The notes under the pieces were generated by a model, which worked only from the letters and a program-made list of their open reading frames with translations, did no database searches and was not told the origin of the DNA. From contig NZ_FOZG01000001.1 in assembly GCF_900113315.1 (NCBI RefSeq), forward strand, positions 1,178,001-1,242,000: a stretch of 64,000 bases of DNA. The letters are read 5' to 3'. Positions 54,446-63,038 of this stretch are shown one piece after another. A program made the translations under genes and the position numbers. Numbering within the stretch: position 1 is the stretch's first letter; each line of letters opens with the position of its first letter. This stretch comes from Sphingomonas jatrophae (GTDB lineage Bacteria; Pseudomonadota; Alphaproteobacteria; Sphingomonadales; Sphingomonadaceae).

Positions 54446-56152
54446 ATGGCAACTGCCGCCACTCCAACCCGCGACGATTTCGCCGCGCTGCTCAACGAAA
54501 GCTTCGGCGACACGGAAGGCTTCGAAGGCCGCGTCGTCCAGGGCACCGTCACCGCCATCGAGAATGATCTCGCCGTCATCGACGTCGGCCTGAAGTCCGA
54601 AGGCCGCGTGCCGCTGCGTGAGTTCGCCGCTCCCGGCCAGAAGGCCGAGCTGAGCGTGGGCGACACGGTCGAGGTCTATGTCGATCGCGTCGAGAACATG
54701 CATGGCGAGGCGATGCTCAGCCGCGATCGCGCGCGCCGCGAAGCCGCGTGGGACAAGCTGGAGGGCGACTTCGCCGCCGAGAAGCGAGTCGAGGGCGTGA
54801 TCTTCGGCCGCGTCAAGGGCGGCTTCACCGTCGACCTCAATGGCGCGGTGGCGTTCCTCCCCGGCTCGCAGGTCGACATCCGTCCCGTGCGCGACGTCAC
54901 CCCGCTGATGGACATCCCGCAGCCCTTCCAGATCCTCAAGATGGATCGCCGCCGCGGCAACATCGTCGTGTCGCGCCGCGCCGTCCTCGAAGAGACGCGC
55001 GCCGAGCAGCGCACCGGCCTGATCCAGAGCCTCGCCGAGGGCCAGGTGGTCGAGGGTGTCGTAAAGAACATCACCGATTACGGCGCCTTCGTGGATCTGG
55101 GCGGCATCGACGGCCTGCTCCACGTCACCGACATGAGCTACAAGCGGATCAACCATCCGTCCGAGGTCATCAACATCGGTGACACGCTGCGCGTCCAGAT
55201 CATCCGCATCAACCGCGAGACGCAGCGCATCAGCCTCGGCATGAAGCAGCTCGAGAGCGATCCGTGGGAAGGCGCCGGCGCCAAGTACCCGGTCGGCGGC
55301 AAGTTCACCGGCCGCGTGACGAACATCACCGAATATGGTGCCTTCGTCGAGCTGGAGCCCGGCATCGAGGGCCTCGTCCACGTCTCGGAGATGAGCTGGA
55401 CGAAGAAGAACGTGCACCCCGGCAAGATCGTGTCGACCTCGCAGGAAGTCGATGTGGTCATCCTCGAGGTGGACGAGGACAAGCGTCGCATCTCGCTCGG
55501 CCTCAAGCAGGCGATCAACAATCCGTGGGAGACGTTCGCGGATCGTCACCCGATCGGTTCGCAGGTCGAGGGCGAAGTCAAGAACGCGACCGAGTTCGGC
55601 CTGTTCATCGGCCTCGATGGCGACGTCGACGGCATGGTCCACATGTCCGACATCGCGTGGGGCGTCACCGGCGAGGAAGCGCTGGCGCTGCACCACAAGG
55701 GCGAGACCGTGCAGGCGGTCGTGCTCGACATCGATCCGGAGAAGGAGCGCATCTCGCTCGGCATGAAGCAGCTTGAGCGTGGCGCCCCCGCGGTCGGCGG
55801 CAGCTCGGCCGGCGGTCTCCAGCGCAACCAGGTCGTCACCGTCACCGTCCTCGACGTGCGCGACGGCGGCCTCGACGTGCAGGCGGGCGAGGATGGCGCG
55901 ATCGGCTTCGTCAAGCGTGGCGATCTCGGCCGCGACCGCGACGAGCAGCGTCCGGAGCGTTACCAGGTCGGCCAGAAGTTCGACGCGATGGTGATCGGCT
56001 TCGATCGCTCCAAGAAGCCGAACTTCTCGATCAAGGCGATGCAGATGGCCGAAGAGAAGCAGGCCGTGGCGCAGTATGGCTCGTCCGACTCGGGCGCGTC
56101 GCTGGGCGACATCCTCGGCGCGGCACTGAAGGCGCGCAACAACCGCGACTGA
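54446..56152 (+). CDS. rpsA: 30S ribosomal protein S1
   Basis: 568 residues with six S1 RNA-binding (OB) repeats, each with the GxVxxIxxYGAFVxLxx(G)xxGLxHxS pattern: VVQGTVTAIENDLAVIDVG, VKGGFTVDLNGAVAFLPGSQ, NITDYGAFVDLGGIDGLLHV, NITEYGAFVELEPGIEGLVH, NATEFGLFIGLDGDVDGMVH, and a divergent last one (LDVRDGGLDVQAGEDGAIGF). It delivers mRNA to the ribosome. The start ATG 54446 gives MATAATPTRDDFAALL, the usual alphaproteobacterial start. A strong terminator follows. Confidence 0.97.
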   Translation: MATAATPTRDDFAALLNESFGDTEGFEGRVVQGTVTAIENDLAVIDVGLKSEGRVPLREFAAPGQKAELSVGDTVEVYVDRVENMHGEAMLSRDRARREAAWDKLEGDFAAEKRVEGVIFGRVKGGFTVDLNGAVAFLPGSQVDIRPVRDVTPLMDIPQPFQILKMDRRRGNIVVSRRAVLEETRAEQRTGLIQSLAEGQVVEGVVKNITDYGAFVDLGGIDGLLHVTDMSYKRINHPSEVINIGDTLRVQIIRINRETQRISLGMKQLESDPWEGAGAKYPVGGKFTGRVTNITEYGAFVELEPGIEGLVHVSEMSWTKKNVHPGKIVSTSQEVDVVILEVDEDKRRISLGLKQAINNPWETFADRHPIGSQVEGEVKNATEFGLFIGLDGDVDGMVHMSDIAWGVTGEEALALHHKGETVQAVVLDIDPEKERISLGMKQLERGAPAVGGSSAGGLQRNQVVTVTVLDVRDGGLDVQAGEDGAIGFVKRGDLGRDRDEQRPERYQVGQKFDAMVIGFDRSKKPNFSIKAMQMAEEKQAVAQYGSSDSGASLGDILGAALKARNNRD

Positions 56153-56174
56153 CGTTCCCGTTCAGTTCATTTCG

Positions 56175-56211
56175 GAGGCGCGTCGGGCAACCGGCGCGCC
56201 TTCTTTTTTTT
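56175..56211 (+). terminator. Intrinsic terminator after rpsA
   Basis: GAGGCGCG (56175-56182), a 12-base loop and CGCGCCTT (56195-56202) are followed by C and eight T residues (56204-56211). It ends the cmk-rpsA transcript. Confidence 0.9.
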
Positions 56212-56359
56212 ACCCTGCCTTTCCGTCGCTTGGCCCTAAACGGGACCGGAACAGGCCCCATTATGGTTGCACCGCACACAAGAATTCGACATTGATCGAG
56301 GTTGTATCGGAACAGCGCGACCCGCCCTCCTGCGCGCGCGATCCGGCGCGGGGAAGAAG

Positions 56360-56638
56360 ATGATCCGATCGGAACTGGTGCAGCGCCTGGCGCGCGACAA
56401 TCCGGAGTTCACCGCAAAGGAGATGGAGCGCGTGGTGGCGCTCTTCTTCGACGCGATCGTCGAACAGTTGGCGACGGGCGGCCGTGTGGAGCTGCGCGGC
56501 TTCGGCACCTTCACCACGCGCGCGCGCGACGCCCGCACCGGCCGCAACCCGCGCACCGGCGATGCGGTCGATGTCGATGCCAAGCGGGTGCCCTATTTCA
56601 AGCCCGGCAAGGAAATGCGGCAGAAGCTGAACGTCTGA
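56360..56638 (+). CDS. ihfB: Integration host factor subunit beta
   Basis: 92 residues, a DNA-bending HU/IHF-family protein. MIRSELVQRLARDNPEFTAK and then VVALFFDAIVEQLATGGRVELRGFGTFTTR are typical; the DNA-inserting loop has GRNPRTGDAVDVDAKRVPYF with the family Pro and the FKPGKEMR end. The start ATG 56360 has GGGAAGA upstream. Neighbourhood behind rpsA is the usual one for ihfB. Confidence 0.95.
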   Translation: MIRSELVQRLARDNPEFTAKEMERVVALFFDAIVEQLATGGRVELRGFGTFTTRARDARTGRNPRTGDAVDVDAKRVPYFKPGKEMRQKLNV

Positions 56639-56679
56639 GGCCTTGACGAACCCGCTCGTGACGCCTTGATCGGCCTCAG

Positions 56680-56764
56680 GCGGACGTGGCGAAACCGGTA
56701 GCCGCAGCGGACTTAAAATCCGCTTCCTGATGGAGTGCGGGTTCGAGTCCCGCCGTCCGCACCA
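56680..56764 (+). tRNA. tRNA-Leu (anticodon TAA)
   Basis: An 85-nt class II tRNA: acceptor GCGGACG/CGTCCGC, D-arm with GGCGAAACCGGTAGCC, anticodon stem GCGGA/TCCGC with loop CTTAAAA (anticodon TAA), a variable arm TTCCTGATGGAGT, T-arm GGGTTCGAGTCCC and an encoded ACCA. Confidence 0.95.
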
Positions 56765-56965
56765 CGCTTTCCAATCCGGGCTCGCCCATCATCGGTGGCT
56801 GCGACTGCTGGCAACCCGCGTCGCGCACCAGACCTCCGAGCACGCCCCGAACGGGGACACGACCGCCGGCCGCAGCGGCACCGGCAGCGCCAGCCCCGTT
56901 CTCGACATTGCGCGCCGCCTTGCCTATCGACGGCCACCGAAGATCAGGCAGGATGGGGCAAGAAT

Positions 56966-57937
56966 ATGGTGAGGCCGAGCAAGGCGCTGGATCGCGTGCT
57001 GGTTCTCGAAATGGTGCGCGTGACGGAAGCCGCGGCGATCGCCGCCTCCAAGCTCGTCGGCCGCGGTGACGAGAAGGCGGCCGACGCCGCCGCCGTCGAG
57101 GCGATGCGCGCCGCGTTCAACACGCTGGAATTCGACGGCACCGTCGTGATCGGCGAGGGCGAGCGCGACGAGGCGCCGATGCTCTACATCGGTGAGAAGG
57201 TCGGCGCCGCGATCGGCACGGGGCCGAAGATCGACATCGCGCTTGATCCGCTCGAGGGCACGACGATCACGGCCAAGGCTGGCCCCAACGCGCTCGCCGT
57301 GCTCGCCATCGCGGAGGAAGGCGGCCTGCTGAACGCGCCCGACGTCTACATGGACAAGCTGGCGATCGGGCCGGGCTATGAGCAGGGCATTGTCGGGCTC
57401 GACAAGTCGCCGACCGAGAATGTCCGCGCGCTTGCCGCCGCCAAGGGCGTCGAGCCGAACGAGATCATCGCCTGCGTGCTGGATCGCCCCCGCCACGACA
57501 AGATGATCGCGGAGCTGCGCGCTCTCGGCTGCGGCGTCGTGCTGATCCCCGATGGCGACGTTGCCGGCGTGATCGCGGTGACCAATCCCGACACCACGAT
57601 CGACATCTACATGGGTTCGGGCGGCGCCCCCGAAGGCGTGCTGGCCGCCGCGGCGCTCAAGTGCGTCGGCGGGCAGTTCCAGGGCCGCCTGCTGTTCCGC
57701 AACGATGCCGAGCGCAGCCGCGCCGCCAAGTGGGGCGTCACCGATCTCGACCGCATCTACTCGCTCGACGATCTGGTGAAGGGCGATGCCATCTTCGCCG
57801 CGACCGGCGTCACCGACGGGTCGCTGCTGGAAGGCGTCAAGCGCCGCGCCGGCGGCTGCATGACGACCGAGAGCGTCGTCATGCGCGCCAGTTCGCGCAC
57901 CGTGCGCTGGGTGAAGGGCGAGCACCGCAAGGCTTGA
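56966..57937 (+). CDS. glpX: Class II fructose-1,6-bisphosphatase (GlpX type)
   Basis: 323 residues, gluconeogenic phosphatase in the cytoplasm. Metal and substrate motifs are GEGERDEAPMLYIGE and DIALDPLEGTTITAKA, with VLDRPRH and PDGDVAGVI and DIYMGSGGAPEGVLAAAAL further on. The start ATG 56966 (MVRPSKALDRVLV) is chosen from similarity to known GlpX starts. The 201-bp gap from tRNA-Leu shows no gene. Its stop overlaps a TTG start of the next gene. Confidence 0.95.
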   Translation: MVRPSKALDRVLVLEMVRVTEAAAIAASKLVGRGDEKAADAAAVEAMRAAFNTLEFDGTVVIGEGERDEAPMLYIGEKVGAAIGTGPKIDIALDPLEGTTITAKAGPNALAVLAIAEEGGLLNAPDVYMDKLAIGPGYEQGIVGLDKSPTENVRALAAAKGVEPNEIIACVLDRPRHDKMIAELRALGCGVVLIPDGDVAGVIAVTNPDTTIDIYMGSGGAPEGVLAAAALKCVGGQFQGRLLFRNDAERSRAAKWGVTDLDRIYSLDDLVKGDAIFAATGVTDGSLLEGVKRRAGGCMTTESVVMRASSRTVRWVKGEHRKA

Positions 57938-58986
57938 GCACGTCGCTGCCGCACGCCGCCGGGCATGGGCCGATCCTGTTCGGCGGCCCTCCTGCCCCCC
58001 GCGGCGTGTTGCGTGACGCCCTGTTCGATCTGGTCGAGGCCGCGCCGCCCAGCGCGCGGATAGACTGGGCAACCTATTATTTCCGCGACACCGCCCTCGC
58101 CGCCGCGCTGATCCGCGCCGCCGATCGCGGCGTGGCGGTGCGGCTCGTCATGGATGCTGCGCCGCGCCGCGCGGAGGCCAATGCGCAGGTGGTGGCGATG
58201 CTGTCGGCGCATGGCCTGCGCGGCGGCTTCGTGCTCCGCCGTCGCGCGCTCAGCCCCGGCCACCTCCACAGCAAGATCTACGCCTTCTCCGACCCCGCCC
58301 TTGCGCTCGTCGGCTCGTTCAACCCGTCTGGCGATGCTGCGGCGGACGCGGCGGATCCGGCGGTGGTGCAGGAGATTGGCGATCAGGATGCCGGCTACAA
58401 TCTCCTCTACGCGATCATCCAGCCCTCGTTGGTCGCGGCGCTCGGCCGCTATGTCGGGCGCATCGCCGGCGGCACGGCTGGGCTCGGCCGGCGGCTGTCG
58501 CCGGCGCAGAACCGCATCGTCCAGGGCACGGACGAAGCCCTCTACTTCTACCCGCGCCTGTCGCCCGGCGTCGTCGAGCGCGATCTCGCCGAAGCGGGTC
58601 GCGGCTGGCGGATCCGCGCGGCGATCTCGCACCTGAAGCGCGGCGGCCTGCTCGATGGGATGATGGCGGCCAGTCGCCGCGGAGCCGATGTCGCGCTCCT
58701 CGCCCACGCGACCGAGCGGCGCGTGCCCGAACGCGCCGTCCGCGCGCTTGCGGAAGCCGGCATCGCCACGCACCGCGTCGGCGACGGCCATGTGCTGCCG
58801 ATGCACGACAAATATATCCTGGTGGAGCCGCCCGCCGCGATGCCGCACGCATGGATCGGCAGTCTCAACTACAACCCAAAATCACGCTGGCTGAACGACG
58901 AGCTGCTGGTGCGGACGACCCACCCTCGCGCCCTCGCCCAATTGCATGAGCGGTTCGACGCGGTGCGCGCCACCGCCCGCGCCTGA
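57934..58986 (+). CDS. Phospholipase D-like (HKD) protein
   Basis: 350 residues from the TTG at 57934, overlapping the glpX stop as TTGA. Two HKD-type motifs are visible: HLHSKIYAFSDPALALVGSF and MHDKYILVEP with WIGSLNYNP. The first half has YYFRDTALAAALIRAADRGV, typical of the PLD fold. No signal peptide or membrane segment is evident. It probably hydrolyses a phosphodiester. A later in-frame GTG near 58006 is an alternative start. The aldo/keto reductase is convergent, 7 bp away. Confidence 0.75.
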   Translation: MSTSLPHAAGHGPILFGGPPAPRGVLRDALFDLVEAAPPSARIDWATYYFRDTALAAALIRAADRGVAVRLVMDAAPRRAEANAQVVAMLSAHGLRGGFVLRRRALSPGHLHSKIYAFSDPALALVGSFNPSGDAAADAADPAVVQEIGDQDAGYNLLYAIIQPSLVAALGRYVGRIAGGTAGLGRRLSPAQNRIVQGTDEALYFYPRLSPGVVERDLAEAGRGWRIRAAISHLKRGGLLDGMMAASRRGADVALLAHATERRVPERAVRALAEAGIATHRVGDGHVLPMHDKYILVEPPAAMPHAWIGSLNYNPKSRWLNDELLVRTTHPRALAQLHERFDAVRATARA

Positions 58987-58993
58987 CGCTGTC

Positions 58994-60028
<1,035 letters not shown>

Positions 60029-60142
60029 TCAACAGCGCTTGTCGCGCCGCCGGGAGGCGAACGGGTGCGCATCGCATCATCCGTGGACCCGCTTGCAGAT
60101 CGGTGTGCGGCGGCTGTGCGCCACCATCATCACGAGCCGAAA

Positions 60143-60156
60143 CATGCCGCGGCATG
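60143..60156 (-). terminator. Candidate terminator after tRNA-Glu
   Basis: The palindrome CATGCCGC/GGCATG spans 60143-60156 and is followed on the minus strand by TTT. It lies 12 bp past the tRNA-Glu 3' end. The T-run is short, so confidence is low. Confidence 0.35.
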
Positions 60157-60168
60157 CTTCGAATCTCG

Positions 60169-60244
60169 TGGTGACCCCTACGGGAATCGAACCCGTGTTT
60201 CAGCCGTGAAAGGGCCGCGTCCTAGACCGCTAGACGAAGGGGCC
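60169..60244 (-). tRNA. tRNA-Glu (anticodon TTC)
   Basis: A 76-nt tRNA on the minus strand: acceptor GGCCCCT/AGGGGTC (one G-T pair), D-arm CGTCTAGCGGTCTAGG, anticodon loop CTTTCAC region with anticodon TTC, T-arm GGGTTCGATTCCC, and an encoded ACCA. Confidence 0.95.
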
Positions 60245-60290
60245 AAGCGAGAGCGGCCCATTAGGCGAGCCGTTCGCCCCGGTCAACGGC

Positions 60291-62066
60291 TCAATAGACC
60301 CAGGCGGCATCCTCGATGTGCATCTCCGCCGTGCCGCGCCCGCTCCACTCGTCACGCCGCACCCGGCCGGCCAGCCACAGCCGCCGCGTCGTGCCCGCGG
60401 CCAGCAATGCCTGGCCCAGCGGCCCGTCCGCCTGGCGGAAGGCGATAGTCTTGATCGTGCGGCCATCCTCGCCCGAGACGAGCGCGCGGACATGCCCCGC
60501 CCCCACCACGTCGGCGCGCAGCACGCGCACCGGGCCCGCCGCCACGCGCGGTGCCGGCCAGCCCGCGCCATATGGCCCGCCGCCCTCCAGCGCCTCCACC
60601 AGCGAAGTCGCGACGCCGCCCGGCGCCACCACCGCATCAAGCAGCAGCGCCCGGTCGTCCCGCGCGCGCGCCACATCCGCCGCCAGCCGCTCGTCAAGGA
60701 AGTCGGCCAGCGCGTCGACGCCGTTCGGCGCCACCGTCACGCCCGCCGCCATGGCGTGCCCGCCGCCCGCCTCCAGCAGGCCCATGTCCTTCGCCGCCAG
60801 CACCGCCGCGCCGAGATCGACGCCCGCGATCGAGCGGCCCGATCCCTTGCCGCGCCCTTCCGCGTCGAGCGCGATCACCAGCACCGGCCGGCCCAGCCGC
60901 TCCTTCAGCCGCCCCGCGACGATGCCGATCACGCCGGGATGCCAGCCGACCCCCGCCACCGTCACCACCGCGCGATTGGCCTGGCCGTGCGCCGCCGCCT
61001 CCGCCGTCTCGGAGACGGCCGCCTCGATCGCCCGCCGCTCCTCGTTCAACCGGTCCAGCTCGGCGGCAATCCCGCGCGCTTCCTCCTCATCCTCGGTGGT
61101 GAGCAGCCGGACGCCCAGATCCGCCTTGCCGACGCGCCCGCCCGCATTGATCCGCGGCCCCAGCGCAAAGCCGAGGTCGGTGCAGGTCGGCGCCGCCTTC
61201 AGCCGCGCCGCATCCGCCAGCGCGGCCAAGCCGACATTGCGCCGCGCCGCCATCACCTTCAGCCCCTGCGCGACGAAGGCGCGATTCAGGCCCCGCAGCG
61301 CCGCCACATCGGCCACGGTGCCCAGCGCCACGAGGTCGAGCAGCTCGATCAGCTTCGGCTCGGCCCGCCCCTCGCCGAACCAGCCACGCCCGCGCAGCGT
61401 CCGCAGCAGCGCGGCGCCCAGCAGGAAGGCAACACCGACCGCAGCAAGGTGGCCGTGGCTCGCCCCCTCTTCCTCGTCCAGCCGGTTGGGGTTCACCAGC
61501 GCATGCGCGACAGGCAGCGCCGTCGCGCATTTGTGATGATCGACGACGATCACGTCGAGGCCCGCTGCCGCCGCCTGATCCAGCGCCTCGAACGCCTGTG
61601 CGCCGCAATCCACCGTCACGCAGAGCGTCGCGCCGCCCTCGGCGATGCGCACCAACGCCGCACCTGACGGACCATAGCCCTCCATCAGCCGGTCGGGGAT
61701 GTAGGCGGCAGGCTCCAGCCCCAGCATCCGCAGCAGCCGAACCAGCAGCGCCGCCGAGGTTGCCCCGTCCACGTCATAATCGCCGAACACCGTCACCCGC
61801 TCACCCGCCTGCACCGCATCGGCCAGGCGCTCCGCCGCGCGGTCCATGTCGCGGAAGATGGAGGGATCGGGCATGAAACCGCGCAATGTCGGCGCGCGGT
61901 GCGCATCGAGCGCCTCGCGCGGCGCGCCGCGGGTCAGCAGCAGCCGGTCGATCAGCGCGTCGGGCGCGAACTCAAGGTCGAAACTGCCCTCCCCCCGCCA
62001 GCGCCACGGCTGGCCGAGGATCGAGCGGGCAATGCCAAGAAGCGGCGGCGCCGCAAGGAGCGTCAT
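60291..62066 (-). CDS. recJ: Single-stranded-DNA-specific exonuclease RecJ
   Basis: 591 residues, 5'-3' exonuclease of the DHH superfamily acting in recombination and mismatch repair. Motifs: VFGDYDVDGATSAALL, VDHHKCAT (DHH), ALGTVADVAALRG and GPRINAGGRVGKADLGVRLL, and the DHHA1 end GSGRSIAGVDL and GGHAMAAGVTV. The start ATG 62066 (MTLLAAPPLLGIARSIL) is chosen; the upstream frame holds the repeat and looks non-coding. It is probably transcribed with no close partner. Confidence 0.95.
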   Translation of the reverse strand: MTLLAAPPLLGIARSILGQPWRWRGEGSFDLEFAPDALIDRLLLTRGAPREALDAHRAPTLRGFMPDPSIFRDMDRAAERLADAVQAGERVTVFGDYDVDGATSAALLVRLLRMLGLEPAAYIPDRLMEGYGPSGAALVRIAEGGATLCVTVDCGAQAFEALDQAAAAGLDVIVVDHHKCATALPVAHALVNPNRLDEEEGASHGHLAAVGVAFLLGAALLRTLRGRGWFGEGRAEPKLIELLDLVALGTVADVAALRGLNRAFVAQGLKVMAARRNVGLAALADAARLKAAPTCTDLGFALGPRINAGGRVGKADLGVRLLTTEDEEEARGIAAELDRLNEERRAIEAAVSETAEAAAHGQANRAVVTVAGVGWHPGVIGIVAGRLKERLGRPVLVIALDAEGRGKGSGRSIAGVDLGAAVLAAKDMGLLEAGGGHAMAAGVTVAPNGVDALADFLDERLAADVARARDDRALLLDAVVAPGGVATSLVEALEGGGPYGAGWPAPRVAAGPVRVLRADVVGAGHVRALVSGEDGRTIKTIAFRQADGPLGQALLAAGTTRRLWLAGRVRRDEWSGRGTAEMHIEDAAWVY

Positions 62067-62140
62067 CCCCGCGCCTGTCGCAGATGCAGGCGGGCGAGGG
62101 AAGAGTCCGGCGGCGAAACGGCCGGGCAACGATGCCCTGT

Positions 62141-62223
62141 CCCGTTCGTGCTGAGCCTGTCGAAGCACTGTCCTTCTCACGCGCGGAGAAGGGCGGCCCT
62201 TCGACAGGCTCAGGGCGAACGGG
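62141..62223. repeat. Inverted repeat of the CTGAGCCTGTCGAAG family upstream of recJ
   Basis: Two 25-bp arms at 62141-62165 and 62199-62223 match as reverse complements at 23 positions, around a 33-bp loop. The CTGAGCCTGTCGAAG/CTTCGACAGGCTCAG core is a dispersed repeat familiar from sphingomonad genomes, from general knowledge, and is a different family from the repeat at 1731-1827. It lies between recJ and the peroxidase gene and could act as a processing or termination element. Confidence 0.8.
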
Positions 62224-62238
62224 ACTGAGATCCCTATC

Positions 62239-62781
62239 TTACCCCAGAGCCGCCTCGATCGCCTCCACCACCTTGGCGTCATCCGGCGCCAGGCTGGGTG
62301 CGAAGCGGGCGGCCACCTTGCCGTCGCGGCCGATCAGGAACTTCTCGAAGTTCCACAGGATGCCCGGCGCCGGGTTCGGCTCCATGCCATATCCCTTCAG
62401 CTTCTCGCGGAACTCGTCCGCCGGCCCGTCCACCTGCGGGTGCTCCGCGATCAGCGCGCGGTAGAGCGGGTGCGTGTTCTCGCCCGTCACCGCGATCTTG
62501 GAGAACATGGGGAAATCGACGTCGAACGTCGTCGAGCAGAATTCGGCGATGTCCGCGTCCGTCCCGGGTTCCTGCGCGCCGAAATCGTTGGCGGGAAAAC
62601 CGAGCACGACGAAGCCACGGTCGCGATACTGGCGGTACAGCTTCTCCAGCGCGTCATATTGCGGCGTCAGCCCGCATTTGGACGCGACGTTGACGACCAG
62701 CGCCACCTGCCCGTCCCAGTCGGCCAGCTTGGCCGGCTTGCCGTCGATTGTGTTGACCGGGATGTCCTGGATCGCCGTCAC
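62239..62781 (-). CDS. Glutathione peroxidase family protein
   Basis: 180 residues from the GTG at 62781 with AGGAGAGG upstream. The peroxidatic C36 is in NVASKCGLTPQY; the tetrad Gln (FGAQEPG) and the Trp-Asn pair (ILWNFEKFLIG) are kept, while the usual NQF is NDF. It reduces hydrogen peroxide or lipid peroxides, probably via thioredoxin as in many bacterial forms. It precedes recJ on the same strand, separated by the repeat. Confidence 0.93.
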   Translation of the reverse strand: MTAIQDIPVNTIDGKPAKLADWDGQVALVVNVASKCGLTPQYDALEKLYRQYRDRGFVVLGFPANDFGAQEPGTDADIAEFCSTTFDVDFPMFSKIAVTGENTHPLYRALIAEHPQVDGPADEFREKLKGYGMEPNPAPGILWNFEKFLIGRDGKVAARFAPSLAPDDAKVVEAIEAALG

Positions 62782-62848
62782 GTGCCTCTCCTCATGGCCG
62801 ATGCGGGCGCACCCTGCCCCGCATCGGCCACCAGGATCAAGCGCGCGC

Positions 62849-62983
62849 TCAGATCGGGGACACGCCCATGAACTTCAGCAGACCCAGCACCAGGATCAGC
62901 AGCGCGATGGCCGCGATCACGTTGGCCACGTTGAAGCTGCTGCGCTCCACCACCACCTTTTCGTCGCTGCGCACGTCGGACAT
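62849..62983 (-). CDS. 44-residue single-helix membrane protein
   Basis: MSDVRSDEKVVVERSSFNVA, then a hydrophobic helix (NVIAAIALLILVLGLLKFMG) and VSPI. The start ATG 62983 follows GAAAGGGCC. It lies 67 bp upstream of the peroxidase gene on the same strand. The charged N-terminus plus one helix suggests a small inner-membrane protein; the family is not recognised. Confidence 0.75.
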   Translation of the reverse strand: MSDVRSDEKVVVERSSFNVANVIAAIALLILVLGLLKFMGVSPI

Positions 62984-63038
62984 GGTCGGCCCTTTCTGAT
63001 TGTTGCCGACCCGGAACGCGTCCGATGCGGACCCGTTC

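Noticed and set aside
62239-62781. Loss of a catalytic residue in the glutathione peroxidase (NDF instead of NQF)
   Set aside because: The tetrad Gln is the later one in FGAQEPG, which is present along with Cys36 and Trp-Asn, so the enzyme is probably active.
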